64,000 bases of DNA from Prochlorococcus marinus XMU1402 (GCF_017696205.1 NZ_JAAORD010000002.1:248001-312000); one strand, 5' to 3'. Numbered from the stretch's first letter, positions 37,632-47,382 are shown. Program-made: numbers and translations. Notes: a model not told the origin generated them from the letters alone.

Positions 37632-38381
37632 ATGAATAATTTATTAGTGAGAGATGTTAAGTATCTTGATGAACAATACAGAATAGGTGAAGGCATAATT
37701 TCGGATGATGCATTTAAGCAACTCGAAAAGCTCTTTATTCCTGTTGATCGAGAGCCTGAATACTTTAATCAAAAAAATAATAAACTTTTGCCAAAATTAG
37801 CCAAAGAAAACTTTAAAGAATTTTTGGAAAGTTTATTAACAAAAACAAGATTAAGCATTCAACCAAAAATTGATGGCTGTGCTATTGCAATTAGATATCT
37901 AGATGGCAATTTTAATAAAGCTATTACAAAAAAAGGATTTGATGTCTCAAGCAAAATTAAACAAATTAAAAACGTCCCCGATTGTATTCCTATCAAACGA
38001 GATTTTCAAATTAGAGGTGAACTATACGCTACAAACCAAGTTGCCGGCATTTCCCAAAGAATTACAAGAAAATACCTCAATGATAAGAACGGGATTGGAG
38101 AAAGTCTCCGCTTTTGCTGTTTCCAAATACTTAATGGAAGACTTAATCAATACGAAACCCTTAACTATCTTAAAAAATGTGGCTTCAGCACCCCTGACAG
38201 TTACTTCACAAATCATACAAGCGAAATCCAAATATATAAAAAAAATTGGTTAGAGAAAAAAATATTTGCGAAATATCCAACTAATGGGATAGTTGTAAAA
38301 ATAAATAGTAGGAAATTACAGTTACTTAGAGAGAAAAGTTTATCTGAAAAAAACGAATGGCAATATGCAATTGAAAAATAA
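37632..38381 (+). CDS. Stand-alone NAD+-dependent DNA ligase adenylation domain protein
   Basis: This 249-residue protein consists only of a nucleotidyltransferase core like that of LigA. The N-terminal Ia-like helix has YRIGEGIISDDAFKQLE, where Tyr and Asp-Asp match the NMN-contacting motif. The KxDG motif has adenylated Lys79 (QPKIDGCAIAIRY), followed by RGELY near 128, YPTNGIVVKIN near 219 and a final WQYAIEK with the motif V Lys. The OB-fold, zinc finger, helix-hairpin-helix and BRCT domains of full ligases (about 670 residues) are absent. It may be a small RNA or DNA nucleotidyltransferase of unknown role. Confidence 0.8.
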   Translation: MNNLLVRDVKYLDEQYRIGEGIISDDAFKQLEKLFIPVDREPEYFNQKNNKLLPKLAKENFKEFLESLLTKTRLSIQPKIDGCAIAIRYLDGNFNKAITKKGFDVSSKIKQIKNVPDCIPIKRDFQIRGELYATNQVAGISQRITRKYLNDKNGIGESLRFCCFQILNGRLNQYETLNYLKKCGFSTPDSYFTNHTSEIQIYKKNWLEKKIFAKYPTNGIVVKINSRKLQLLREKSLSEKNEWQYAIEK

Positions 38382-38489
38382 TATTAAATAGTACCTTCAA
38401 TAAGAGCTCACGATACTGACTTCCAGTATTTACAGTAGAAAAGTAATTAAATTTTGGTTAAATTCCAAAGCAATTTGCAGGATTACTAA

Positions 38490-39419
38490 ATGACTGCCAC
38501 TATTTCAAGACCTAAAATCTCTAAATGGGAAACATCTAATATTCCAAACCTTACAGGCAAAACAGCGCTAATTACTGGTGCGAATAGTGGTCTTGGATAC
38601 TACACTGCAAAGGCCTTAGCAGAAAAAAATGCTCATGTTGTTATAGCTTGTAGATCACTTGAAAAAGCTAATCAAACTATCAAAAAACTTAAAGTCCTTA
38701 ATCTTGAAGGATTATTTACACCTATAGAATTAGATTTGTCAGATTTAAACAATATTGTTGAAGTTCAGTCCAAAATTTTTGATAATTTTGAAAATTTGGA
38801 TTTATTAATCAATAATGCAGGCATTATGCATCCGCCTAAAACTCTTAGTGCCCAAGGATATGAAATACAATTTGCAGTTAATCATCTAGCTCATATGCTT
38901 TTGACTCTAAAGCTACTTCCAATTATTGAAAAAAAAGAAGAATCTAGAATAGTGACGGTGACTTCCGGAGCACAATTTTTTGGCAAAGTTGGTTGGAAAA
39001 ATCTGAAAGCCGAGAACTATTACAACAAATGGGAATCTTACTCCAATAGCAAATTGGCAAATGTAATGTTTGCTTTGGAACTAAATGAGAACTTAAAGCA
39101 CAAAAATATACTTTCTTTAGCTGCTCACCCAGGAATTGCAAAAACAAATCTCTTTACTGCTCAAAAACCTAACCCTGGTCCATTAGAAACATTCTCATTG
39201 GAATTATTTAGTCCTATTTTTCAAACTGCTGAGATGGGTGCTTTACCTCAACTTTTTGCAGCTACTTCACCAGATGCAAGAGGCGGTGATCATTATGGTC
39301 CTAGATTTAATTTCAGAGGTCATCCAAAACTATCCCCTACTTCTCCTTTCGCCATGAATAAAAAAGAAAGAAAAAATTTATGGGAAAAAAGCCTCGAAAT
39401 ACTTAATAACTTCTTATAA
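38490..39419 (+). CDS. Short-chain dehydrogenase/reductase
   Basis: This 309-residue NAD(P)-dependent oxidoreductase has the cofactor motif TGANSGLG (about 29-36), NNAG with LLINNAGIM near 110, and the catalytic Tyr-X3-Lys in YSNSKLANVMF near 183, preceded by the conserved Ser in VTVTSGA. It resembles the retinol dehydrogenase/protochlorophyllide-reductase-like classical SDRs. The LGIMHPP loop is typical, but the Cys-rich features of true POR are absent. The substrate is unknown. The plus-strand end overlaps a convergent small gene by 6 bases. Confidence 0.88.
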   Translation: MTATISRPKISKWETSNIPNLTGKTALITGANSGLGYYTAKALAEKNAHVVIACRSLEKANQTIKKLKVLNLEGLFTPIELDLSDLNNIVEVQSKIFDNFENLDLLINNAGIMHPPKTLSAQGYEIQFAVNHLAHMLLTLKLLPIIEKKEESRIVTVTSGAQFFGKVGWKNLKAENYYNKWESYSNSKLANVMFALELNENLKHKNILSLAAHPGIAKTNLFTAQKPNPGPLETFSLELFSPIFQTAEMGALPQLFAATSPDARGGDHYGPRFNFRGHPKLSPTSPFAMNKKERKNLWEKSLEILNNFL

Positions 39420-39680
39420 GTTTTTCATTTTTACTAACTTTAGAAAATACTTCAAGATATGTAATTCACTCTCTGAAAGTTTCATAAATTCTGTTAAGGC
39501 ATCATAATTTTTTTCATCAATTTTTTTTGACAATTGAATAAAACTATCATGGTTTTCATTAACAAAGCGTTCAGCAATCTGAGACGGAGTTAAACCCTTT
39601 TCAATTAATTCACCTGGAGCATTTTTCTCCCACTTTTCATAAAACCAAGAGAACCAATATTTTGCAGTATTATCTTCCAT
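39414..39680 (-). CDS. Small helical protein, paralogue of the protein at 50134-50460
   Basis: This is an 88-residue acidic, helical protein. It shares with the protein encoded at 50134-50460 the same residue pattern: W-x2-W at the start, then G-x2-P-x3-A-E-x-F-x3-N, a central Asp-rich stretch, and L-x2-F-x-K-L-x-E-x-E-x-H-(I/V). No membrane segment is present. Function is unknown; the family appears to be picocyanobacterial. Confidence 0.65.
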   Translation of the reverse strand: MEDNTAKYWFSWFYEKWEKNAPGELIEKGLTPSQIAERFVNENHDSFIQLSKKIDEKNYDALTEFMKLSESELHILKYFLKLVKMKNL

Positions 39681-39780
39681 TAATTAACTTTTATTGGGCG
39701 AATACTATAAATACTGAAGAAAAATCTCATGATTGAATTACCCTTTAAACACAATTAATATAAATGCAATTATAAATTTA

Positions 39781-41211
39781 ATGATAGATAATCTTTCAAG
39801 TAAAAGAAATATTAATCTTGTAATTGGATTAGGTAAATCTGGATTTTGGGCTGCCAAGTATTTGAGAAGCATCAATAAGAGAGTAATTGTTTGGGAAAGT
39901 AAAGATGGGATAGAATTCTTAGAAAGAAAAACAGCATTAGAAGAGCTTAATATCATAGTTTCTCTAAATAAAGAATTTGTATTTGAAGAAATTCAACCTT
40001 TTTTGAAAGAGATCGAATCTGTTGTTGTAAGTCCATCAATACCTTATGACCATATAACTATTATTGAATTAAAAAAAAAGGGAATTAAAGTAATTGGAGA
40101 AATTAATGTTGCATGGGAAATTTTAAAAGACACAAATTGGATAGGTATTACTGGCACTAATGGCAAGACTACTGTTACTCATCTACTAAGCCATATACTC
40201 TGTGATACTGGATTATATGCTCCTTTTGCTGGAAATATTGGTACACCTTTATGTAAGTATGCTCACTCCAAAAAACATGAAAAAATTGATTGGGTTGTAG
40301 CTGAATTAAGCAGTTATCAAATAGAAATATCTCCAGAAGTAAAACCTAATATTGGAATATGGACAACCTTCACAGAAGATCATCTTGAAAGACATAAAAC
40401 ACTTGAAAACTATTTCAACATAAAAAAAAGCTTGTTAGAAAAATCAGATTTTAGAATTTATAATTATGACGATAAAAACCTAAGAAATCACTACAGTTCG
40501 CTATCAAGAGGGGTTTGGATAACAACTAGTTTCGATAAATCAAATTTTATTCATTGCGATTATTGGATAGATGAACAAGCGTACATTGTTGAGAGAGGGA
40601 AGAAATTATTCAAACTTGAACATTTTTCTTTAAAAGGAATGCATAATCTTCAAAATCTTTTATTGGTAATTGCAGCAGCGAGAAAAGTTGGATTATCTGG
40701 CAAGAAGATTAAAGATTCTTTATCTAATTACAAACAATTACCCCATAGGATGGAAACAATTTATAAAAATAATAATCTTGAAATCATTAATGATAGTAAA
40801 GCTACGAATTTTGACTCATCTATTGCAGGAATAAGTTCAATTAAAGGCCAAATAATAATCATTGCTGGCGGTAGATTAAAAGGTAATGAATATGGTGAGT
40901 GGATAAAAGTTTTAAAGAAAAAAGTTAAATATGTTTTCCTTTTTGGAGAAAGCTCAAAAGTCCTAAAAATGGCGCTTATTAATGAAGGATTTAAAAAAAA
41001 TATTTTTGAATTTTCAGAACTAAAAGAGCTTTTAAATTTTGTTTTTCATTATTTACAAAATAATAGGGTCGGAACATTATTATTCTCACCTGCATGCTCT
41101 AGTTTTGATCAATTTAAAAATTATGAAGAGCGTGGAGATTATTTCAAGAAACTAATAAGTGAAAAATTAAAGGTTAATAAATCCATTTTTTGTTCAAGTA
41201 ACATTACGTAA
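39781..41211 (+). CDS. murD: UDP-N-acetylmuramoyl-L-alanine:D-glutamate ligase
   Basis: This 476-residue ATP-dependent ligase adds D-Glu to the peptidoglycan precursor. [16 protein letters not shown] near the start binds the UDP-substrate. [14 protein letters not shown] near 124 is the P-loop. AELSSYQIE near 178, FTEDHLERH near 198 and the C-terminal [19 protein letters not shown] near 440 complete the Mur ligase pattern. I chose ATG 39781; an in-frame TTG at 39733 would add 16 low-complexity residues not seen in the family. Confidence 0.95.
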   Translation: MIDNLSSKRNINLVIGLGKSGFWAAKYLRSINKRVIVWESKDGIEFLERKTALEELNIIVSLNKEFVFEEIQPFLKEIESVVVSPSIPYDHITIIELKKKGIKVIGEINVAWEILKDTNWIGITGTNGKTTVTHLLSHILCDTGLYAPFAGNIGTPLCKYAHSKKHEKIDWVVAELSSYQIEISPEVKPNIGIWTTFTEDHLERHKTLENYFNIKKSLLEKSDFRIYNYDDKNLRNHYSSLSRGVWITTSFDKSNFIHCDYWIDEQAYIVERGKKLFKLEHFSLKGMHNLQNLLLVIAAARKVGLSGKKIKDSLSNYKQLPHRMETIYKNNNLEIINDSKATNFDSSIAGISSIKGQIIIIAGGRLKGNEYGEWIKVLKKKVKYVFLFGESSKVLKMALINEGFKKNIFEFSELKELLNFVFHYLQNNRVGTLLFSPACSSFDQFKNYEERGDYFKKLISEKLKVNKSIFCSSNIT

Positions 41212-41297
41212 TTTTCAGGTCGGTCATCACAACCGTTTACCCTCTAGCAAATATTCACTTAATTAGTTAGATTTTGACTATAAATTAACTACTAGCA

Positions 41298-41612
41298 ATG
41301 AGTGAATCTAACAATTTACCTCAAGCAATAAGTCATAAAAAATTAAGTTACTTGATGCTTAAGGCACAAAAGGATTCTCATTTTTCTGATGAATTAGCCG
41401 AAATAGAAAGCCCTGAAAAAAGAGAATTTGAAGAGTTAATCAACAATTGGGAGGCTTCAACTAAGAAGGTAGTTAATGAGTTATCAAAAAGAAAAGAGAA
41501 TTTACTAAAAGATAAATCACCAAATTCTTTAATTGCACTTGGTGCTATGGAAGTTCACCTTAATATGGCTTTGCAAGCCTTAAATGCATTTAATAAAGGA
41601 GTTGATGGGTAA
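41298..41612 (+). CDS. Conserved small soluble protein
   Basis: This is a 104-residue charged, helical protein. The C-terminal stretch LIALGAMEVHLNMALQALNAFNKG is the best-defined part and looks like a conserved amphipathic helix. The pattern is familiar from marine picocyanobacteria, but no function is known. It starts at ATG after a short gap from murD. The convergent pirin gene ends 13 bases downstream. Confidence 0.7.
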   Translation: MSESNNLPQAISHKKLSYLMLKAQKDSHFSDELAEIESPEKREFEELINNWEASTKKVVNELSKRKENLLKDKSPNSLIALGAMEVHLNMALQALNAFNKGVDG

Positions 41613-41625
41613 AATAACAGATAAA

Positions 41626-42357
41626 TTATAAGGAAGGCATCGAAAATAAGAGAAAATCTAAGTTTTTTTCAGTATCTATAGAAACATCATCATAATAATT
41701 TACTTCAAAACCCAAGCCATCTCCAGATCCGAGAAATATATTTGAATTAGAGTATTTACTTTTTAATAAAAGATTACCTTCTATTATTTGTATCCAATTA
41801 TATTTATCGATTTTTAATGGCAATTTTTTTTCTTTAATTGGCTTATACTTACAACGCCATAAAGAGATACTTTGATTTAGAAAAAGCTTATTATTTTTAC
41901 CGTCTTTGTAATTAAAAATAAGATTATCCCACAACTTTTCATTTAATGAAATTTGATCATATCGAGGTTTGATATTTTCTTTTTGAGGGTATATCCAAAT
42001 TTGGAACAACCTACAGTTCTCATTTTCTTCATTCTTCTCGCTATGGGAGATTCCAGTACCTGCAGACATAACTTGTACTTCATCTTTGTGAATTTTTCCA
42101 AGATTGTTTAAAGAGTCTCTATGAGTTATTGCTCCTTTTGTTACAACAGTAATAATTTCCATATTTGCATGAGAATGTGTATTAAATCCTGCATTAGGAG
42201 AAATAATATCTTCGTTTATAACTCTAATTTTCCCAAAATTATCCCATTTTGGATCTCTATGCTCTGCGAAAGAAAATGAATGCATTGAATGCAGCCAATC
42301 TCTTCTTGATAAAAATCTATCATCGGATTTTCTTATTTTAATAATATTAAAAACCAT
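41626..42357 (-). CDS. Pirin family protein
   Basis: This 243-residue bicupin protein has the metal-binding motif FNTHSHANMEIIT near 58-70 and GTGISHSEKNEE near 101-112, which supply the His and Glu ligands of the N-terminal cupin. The usual quercetinase-like GxH pattern is intact. The C-terminal cupin is degenerate, as is common. Roles range from transcription cofactor to quercetinase; none can be chosen here. Confidence 0.9.
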   Translation of the reverse strand: MVFNIIKIRKSDDRFLSRRDWLHSMHSFSFAEHRDPKWDNFGKIRVINEDIISPNAGFNTHSHANMEIITVVTKGAITHRDSLNNLGKIHKDEVQVMSAGTGISHSEKNEENENCRLFQIWIYPQKENIKPRYDQISLNEKLWDNLIFNYKDGKNNKLFLNQSISLWRCKYKPIKEKKLPLKIDKYNWIQIIEGNLLLKSKYSNSNIFLGSGDGLGFEVNYYDDVSIDTEKNLDFLLFSMPSL

Positions 42358-42450
42358 GAAAATTAAATAGAATAAAAAAATTCTAAATAATTAGAAAAAT
42401 ATTTGTAAAATTTTTTTGATAAATTATTCCTAAAAAAAGCAACTATAAAA

Positions 42451-42579
42451 TTAAAAATTTATTTTACTTTGAGCCTTATTAGCCTTTATCAATATTTTTT
42501 GTGCTTCATCTCTTGTAAGGCATTTTTCTGCTTTTACATTTAAGTTTTTAAGTTTTTGCAGTTGCTTTGTGTTACTCAT
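42451..42579 (-). CDS. Small basic protein, 42 aa
   Basis: This 42-residue frame starts at ATG with an AAGGA upstream and contains a Lys-rich helix ending in LTRDEAQKILIKANKAQ. The LTRDEAQKIL segment has the look of a small helix-turn-helix or SAP-like fold, but this is only an impression. It sits alone between the pirin gene and DUF1643. Confidence 0.5.
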   Translation of the reverse strand: MSNTKQLQKLKNLNVKAEKCLTRDEAQKILIKANKAQSKINF

Positions 42580-42644
42580 AATTTAACCCGTCCTTAAAGA
42601 TATCTTAACATAATTTTTAATTAATTACCTCTTAAACCTTTGCA

Positions 42645-43187
42645 TCAAATAGTTTTTACAGCTTTGAGAATAGAATGATCAGAACAGTATAGAGGATGTA
42701 TTGGATTATCTTTGATTGTTTTCTTAATTAAAAGCGGTCCAAGAGGGTTATCAAAATTATTTTTTCTGATTGAGTTATATTGCATTATTTTTTTTAATAT
42801 TCTTTTATTTCTATTTAGAAATTTCCCTTTGTTACCCCAACCTAACCATAAATCACAATTTTTATTTTCAGACCAGTGTTTTAAGTTTTTAAAAATATGA
42901 TTATTGTTTAAATACCCAACTGGGTTTTTGTGATTAAAGAGTCTTGCTGGATTACTTGAAATAAGAGCAAATAAATTGATTAATTTTACTTTGCCATAAT
43001 TATTATTTTTCGAGATTTTAATTATCTTTTTTGTTGTATTATCCAAGAAAACTGCATCTGATAATGAAGGATTTAGACCAATAAAAATAATCTCTTTTTT
43101 AGATTTAGAAATCTTATAACTTAAACTCCACCTATATAGTTTATTTGCAGTTATCAAACAATTTCTTTCTAAAAATAAATTTTTCAA
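42645..43187 (-). CDS. DUF1643 family protein
   Basis: This 180-residue protein matches the DUF1643 layout. IFIGLNPSLSDAVFLDNTTKKI near 34-55 gives the GLNPS-x2-D-A and D-x-T signature. KLINLFALISSNPARLFNHKNPVG follows, then LWLGWGNKG near 112. The family is found in bacteria and phages and looks like a Rossmann-like or glycosylase-related fold; function is unknown. It overlaps DUF2214 upstream by 4 bases. Confidence 0.85.
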   Translation of the reverse strand: MKNLFLERNCLITANKLYRWSLSYKISKSKKEIIFIGLNPSLSDAVFLDNTTKKIIKISKNNNYGKVKLINLFALISSNPARLFNHKNPVGYLNNNHIFKNLKHWSENKNCDLWLGWGNKGKFLNRNKRILKKIMQYNSIRKNNFDNPLGPLLIKKTIKDNPIHPLYCSDHSILKAVKTI

Positions 43188-43669
43188 CCTAAACCTACAC
43201 CTCTAGCCATAAGAGTTGCGAACAAAGGTATTGTTGCAAAGCCAACTAATTCGGTGGTAATGATTAGTCTAAACCTCTTCACTAGGTTTTCTGAAATTTC
43301 AGGTAGTTTATTCTTACTTAGTGGAATTGCCCAGAGAATATATGTTGTCGTTGGGTATAAAGAAAGTAAGCCAACCAAAATGTAGAGCGAAACCTTTATC
43401 CAAAACACAGGATTACCCGTATAGAAATCACCTCCTTGACCAAAATACTTAACACGCAAAATCCCAGTAACTAATATTGCAACTCCTGCCAAACCATAAA
43501 CCACATCTGCAATTATCATTGAGATCGTCTCATTTCTATTAAGACCTACTTTTAGGGTCAATCTTTCAAACAAAAGAGAACCGAAACACAAAATAATTCC
43601 TAAATAATGAACATATGCTACTAATGCACTTTTAGCAATTTCACCTGTTAATAAAGTTCCTAATAACAT
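43184..43669 (-). CDS. DUF2214 family membrane protein
   Basis: This 161-residue inner membrane protein has four hydrophobic helices. ALVAYVHYLGIILCFGSLLFERL, with a conserved His and Glu, begins the domain. VYGLAGVAILVTGILRVKYFGQGGDFYTGNPVFWIK carries the central loop typical of DUF2214, and LIITTELVGFATIPLFATLMARG ends it. It resembles small cytochrome-like membrane domains with conserved His. No function is known. DUF1643 follows with a 4-base overlap. Confidence 0.85.
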   Translation of the reverse strand: MLLGTLLTGEIAKSALVAYVHYLGIILCFGSLLFERLTLKVGLNRNETISMIIADVVYGLAGVAILVTGILRVKYFGQGGDFYTGNPVFWIKVSLYILVGLLSLYPTTTYILWAIPLSKNKLPEISENLVKRFRLIITTELVGFATIPLFATLMARGVGLG

Positions 43670-43756
43670 GTTCGAGTCAAAATTTATACAATCCTAACCA
43701 CCAAATGAAGAATTTGTTTAGAAATAAATTAATAACTTAAAAGCAAGTTATTAAAT

Positions 43757-44506
43757 CTAAGACTCTAAAAACCTTTTTTGACCATCTTCAAAAAAATCCT
43801 TTTTATTCCACACTTCGATTACATCTGGGAAATGTTTTTCCATACAATTATCACAAACCCCATGACTGAATCTAATATCACTAATTTTCGAAAGATATTT
43901 TTCTAAATGCATCCAATCGCCCTCCTTATTTTTCACTTCTCTGCAATATGAACAGACAGATAAAATACCTTCCTGTTTATGCAAATTAGATAAAGCATCT
44001 AGCAAGTTCAATGACTTTTTTCTAAGCTCTAAAAATGAAACTATTTGCTTGGATAATAATTCCATAATATTAAATTGTTGTGTAGTTAGATTTCCTGGCT
44101 TTCTGTCTATTACACAAAGAGTTCCAAGTTTATTACCATCTCTATTTCTAAGGGGAAAACCTGCATAAAAACGAATCTTAGGGTCTCCGGTTACCAAAGG
44201 ATTATTTATAAACCTTTCATCTTGGAAAGCATCATTAATAATTAATGGACTATTTTCTTTTATTGCATGGGTACAAAAAGACCAATCTCTTCTAGTTTCT
44301 GATATTTGAAGTCCTATTTTGGATTTAAACCATTGTTTATCTTTGTCTACCAATGTCATTAAAGAAATAGGCACATTACAGGTTGTAGCAGCAATTTTTG
44401 TAATATCGTCATAGCATGATTCTGGCTTGGTTCCCAAAATCCTATATTCTGCTAAAGCTTTTAATCTTCTTTCCTCTTCTTCTTTTTTTGATACAAGATT
44501 CTGCAT
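43757..44506 (-). CDS. GAF domain protein with C-terminal four-Cys module
   Basis: This 249-residue soluble sensor-like protein has a GAF domain (about 18-165), with the family core LVDKDKQWFKSKIGL near 52, ETRRDWSFCTHAI near 70 and YAGFPLRNRDGNKLGTLCVID near 113. The C-terminal segment has C-x2-C (SVCSYCREVKNKEGDW) and C-x2-C (SHGVCDNC) near 182-222. This module is common behind GAF or PAS domains in bacterial signalling proteins and probably binds metal. No kinase or cyclase domain is attached, so the output partner must be separate. Confidence 0.85.
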   Translation of the reverse strand: MQNLVSKKEEEERRLKALAEYRILGTKPESCYDDITKIAATTCNVPISLMTLVDKDKQWFKSKIGLQISETRRDWSFCTHAIKENSPLIINDAFQDERFINNPLVTGDPKIRFYAGFPLRNRDGNKLGTLCVIDRKPGNLTTQQFNIMELLSKQIVSFLELRKKSLNLLDALSNLHKQEGILSVCSYCREVKNKEGDWMHLEKYLSKISDIRFSHGVCDNCMEKHFPDVIEVWNKKDFFEDGQKRFLES

Positions 44507-44625
44507 TAATCTTCACCAATAATTAAAACTTTAAAATTAAAGTTTCTCCAAAAAACTTTTTCCGTCTAATACTTAATAAAAAAAAGATAAACTTATTGAA
44601 TTGTTACTTACTGATTTATTACTTA

Positions 44626-45870
44626 TTAATTTATTATTGATTGATTTAACTTTGAGACTGCCATCCCAGCGATCCATCCACTTGTCCAACAATGTTGAAA
44701 ATTAAATCCACCAGTGATCCCATCAACATCCAAAACTTCTCCAGAAAAAAATAACCCTGGACAAATTAAGCTCTCCATACTTTTAAAATTAACCTCATTA
44801 ATTTTTACGCCTCCGGAAGTAACAAATTCCTCTCCAAATGGACCTTTGCCCGAAATTATATATTTATCCCTCATTAGAATATTTATCATTTTCTCCCTTT
44901 CATCTGCCAGTAAATCAGCCCACTTTTTCTCTTTATCAATACCTATTTTCTTTAATAAAAAAATCCATAATCTTTTTGTTAATAGTGGAACAGGTCTACT
45001 ATTAATAAGATTCACCTTGCCTTTATTTAATCTTAAATAATTAATTTTTTCTTTTAACTCCTTATAACTTAAAGAAGACCATTTAATGATTAAATTAAAT
45101 TTATATTTTTGGCTATAAATTTCCCTTGCTGCAATTGATGAAAGTTTTAATACTGCTGGCCCACTAAACCCCCAATGCGTTATTAGTAAATCGCCTCTGT
45201 TTTGAAAATTCTTATTGTTTAAATTAATCTCTATATCTATGCCCCTTATCGATACCCCACTACATTCATCCAAATTTGGTTCTTTTGTGGAAAAAGTGAA
45301 AAGCGATGGTATGGGTTTAATAATGGTGTGTCCAAGATTTTGAGCTAATTTATATCCGCTTGGATTACCTCCAGTTGAAAGAATAATATTTTTTGCAGTT
45401 ACCTTTGCTTTTTTAAGACTAAAAATATTGAATATATTATCTGGAGTTTTTGCAATTTCTTTTACAAAAAATTTTGTTAGTATCTCTACGTTTTTTGATA
45501 AAGCACTTTCTCTCAAACAATCAATAACATCTGAAGAAGAATTAGACACTGGGAATACTCTTAGATCTTCCTCAATTTTTAATTTTAAACCTTTTTTCTC
45601 AAACCAATCATATACATCTCCAGCAGCAAAACGATTAAATGATTCCAAGAGCTGAATTCCACCTCTGGGGTAATTCTCAATTAGTTCATTCGGTATCCAT
45701 GTCGCATTAGTGACGTTACATCTTCCCCCTCCACTAATCCTTACTTTCTCCATAAGTTTTGAAGTTCCTTCAAGAATTATTATTCTTTTTACTCCATTTT
45801 CAGCAGCAGTTATTGCTGTCATAAAACCGGCTGCACCGCCTCCAACAACTGCTAAATCAAAAGGTTCCAA
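44626..45870 (-). CDS. NAD(P)/FAD-dependent oxidoreductase, HI0933/BaiN family
   Basis: This 414-residue flavoprotein has an N-terminal dinucleotide motif VVGGGAAGFMTAITAAENG (about 8-26) and KVRISGGGRCNVTNA near 43. ILSTGGNPSGYKLAQNLGH lies near 163 and a C-terminal GEVLDVDGITGGFNFQHCWTSG near 378 completes the two FAD-contact regions. The family is aminoacetone oxidase-like; some members act on bile acids or aminoacetone. The cyanobacterial substrate is unknown. Confidence 0.9.
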   Translation of the reverse strand: MEPFDLAVVGGGAAGFMTAITAAENGVKRIIILEGTSKLMEKVRISGGGRCNVTNATWIPNELIENYPRGGIQLLESFNRFAAGDVYDWFEKKGLKLKIEEDLRVFPVSNSSSDVIDCLRESALSKNVEILTKFFVKEIAKTPDNIFNIFSLKKAKVTAKNIILSTGGNPSGYKLAQNLGHTIIKPIPSLFTFSTKEPNLDECSGVSIRGIDIEINLNNKNFQNRGDLLITHWGFSGPAVLKLSSIAAREIYSQKYKFNLIIKWSSLSYKELKEKINYLRLNKGKVNLINSRPVPLLTKRLWIFLLKKIGIDKEKKWADLLADEREKMINILMRDKYIISGKGPFGEEFVTSGGVKINEVNFKSMESLICPGLFFSGEVLDVDGITGGFNFQHCWTSGWIAGMAVSKLNQSIIN

Positions 45871-46055
45871 AAACTTATTATTTAATATGCTTCAATCTGA
45901 TAATAGCAATTAGTTATAAAGAAAAATTAGTCCAAAAACCATAAAAAAATACATATAAAACTTTAAAACTACATAATAAATAGCTACGATTCGCTAATTT
46001 TTAAATTTCTAGAAAAATCAACACAGTCGTTATTTTTATGCTTTAAGTTAATTAA

Positions 46056-46292
46056 ATGAGTTTGTTATTTTCTTACGTTAAATATTCTGAGGCCAGTTTT
46101 CCTATGACTGGTCAATATACTGCTCTTCTTTTAATAACTTCTGTTATTTGGGTTCTACTTTGGCTTGGATATAGACAAAATAAAATAAATGATGAGATCA
46201 AGAAAAAACAAAAAGAAGAAAGAATTAATGCGAAAATTCAAAGAAGAAAGAAGTTAGAGAGTTTGTACCCTACTAATAAAAAAACTGTTTAA
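46056..46292 (+). CDS. Small membrane protein, 78 aa
   Basis: This 78-residue protein has one membrane helix (about 20-40, QYTALLLITSVIWVLLWLGY) and a highly charged Lys/Glu/Arg C-terminal tail. N-terminal outside and tail in the cytoplasm is likely. It begins the microprotein-rich part of the window. Function is unknown. Confidence 0.65.
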   Translation: MSLLFSYVKYSEASFPMTGQYTALLLITSVIWVLLWLGYRQNKINDEIKKKQKEERINAKIQRRKKLESLYPTNKKTV

Positions 46293-46311
46293 ATTAAATC
46301 ATTTTAGAAAC

Positions 46312-46410
46312 ATGAAAAAAAATAATTTCAAATCACTAATTCAGTACTTACCAGGGATTTTGATTCTTATTTATGTATTCTTTTTAGCATTTACTCAATT
46401 TATAAAATAA
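46312..46410 (+). CDS. Single-helix microprotein, 32 aa
   Basis: This 32-residue frame has a basic start (MKKNNFKS) and one helix, PGILILIYVFFLAFTQF. It lies 19 bases after the previous gene and 21 bases before the EamA transporter, which suggests co-transcription. Size and layout recall small photosynthetic or transporter subunits, but none is recognised. Confidence 0.5.
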   Translation: MKKNNFKSLIQYLPGILILIYVFFLAFTQFIK

Positions 46411-46431
46411 AATTTTTTAAAATTATTCGTT

Positions 46432-47304
46432 TTGATTGGAATCCTTTCTGCTTTTGGAGCTGCTACATCTTGGACATATGCGTGCTTTATTTGGCGCTCG
46501 CAAACTCAAAAATATAAATCAATAGATATTAATTTAATAAAAAATATAATAGCTTTTTTAATTTTTATACCTGCTTTTATCAATCTAAGTTCTACAACTG
46601 AATTAAAAAACATATTTATCCTACTAATTAGTGGAATAATAGGTATTGGTTTAGGTGATACTTTCTATTTAAAGTCACTTCAAACAATTGGCACAAGAAA
46701 AACTTTATCTATAGAAACTCTTTCTCCTTTGATTGCAGCTTTATCAGGGGAATTTTTTATTAATGAAAATTTAACAACTAAGTCATGGGTTGGAATAATT
46801 ATAGTAACGATTTCGCTATTCATAATTCTCAAAAAAGGTAACGATTTTAAAGAGAAAAACTCCTCTTTCTCAGAAAAAAATAACTTTAAGATTTTTGCTT
46901 ATCCTTTTTTATCAGTTTTATGTGCTGTTCTTGGAGGTCTTTTATCAAGGATGGTTTTCCTTCAAAGCAATTTATCTCCTTTCCTTACAACTGAAATAAG
47001 ATTGTTAGGTGCAATAATTTTTTTAATTAGTCTAAAAGGATTTAAGATTAATTTTTTCTTAAAAAACATAGACAAAAAACAACAAAAAAGATTTTTAATT
47101 TCAATACTTCTTGGAACAAATGTAGGAATATTTCTACAACAAGTTGTGTTTAAAACCCTTCCCATAGGAGTAGGATGGGCTTTATTAAGCATATCTCCAG
47201 TAATTTCCTTATTTTTTGCTAAGACTGAGGAAAGAGAAATTACCAAAAAAATAATATTTTTTACTTGTTTTTTATTTTTTGGCTTGACATTAATAATTCT
47301 TTAA
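46432..47304 (+). CDS. EamA/DMT-family transporter
   Basis: This 290-residue inner membrane protein has about ten helices in two EamA repeats (about 1-135 and 155-290). The typical end-of-repeat signature appears as LSIETLSPLIAALSGEFFINENL in the first half and GVGWALLSISPVISLFFAKTEERE in the second. Family members export amino acids or metabolites. The start is TTG 46432, giving MIGILSAFGAATSW; no ATG is available nearby. Confidence 0.88.
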   Translation: MIGILSAFGAATSWTYACFIWRSQTQKYKSIDINLIKNIIAFLIFIPAFINLSSTTELKNIFILLISGIIGIGLGDTFYLKSLQTIGTRKTLSIETLSPLIAALSGEFFINENLTTKSWVGIIIVTISLFIILKKGNDFKEKNSSFSEKNNFKIFAYPFLSVLCAVLGGLLSRMVFLQSNLSPFLTTEIRLLGAIIFLISLKGFKINFFLKNIDKKQQKRFLISILLGTNVGIFLQQVVFKTLPIGVGWALLSISPVISLFFAKTEEREITKKIIFFTCFLFFGLTLIIL

Positions 47305-47382
47305 ATCTCTGAGTTAATGTAAAAAATACTCATGTTAATAAAAATCAAATTAAATAAAATTACCCTATAAACACTCAAAAAA

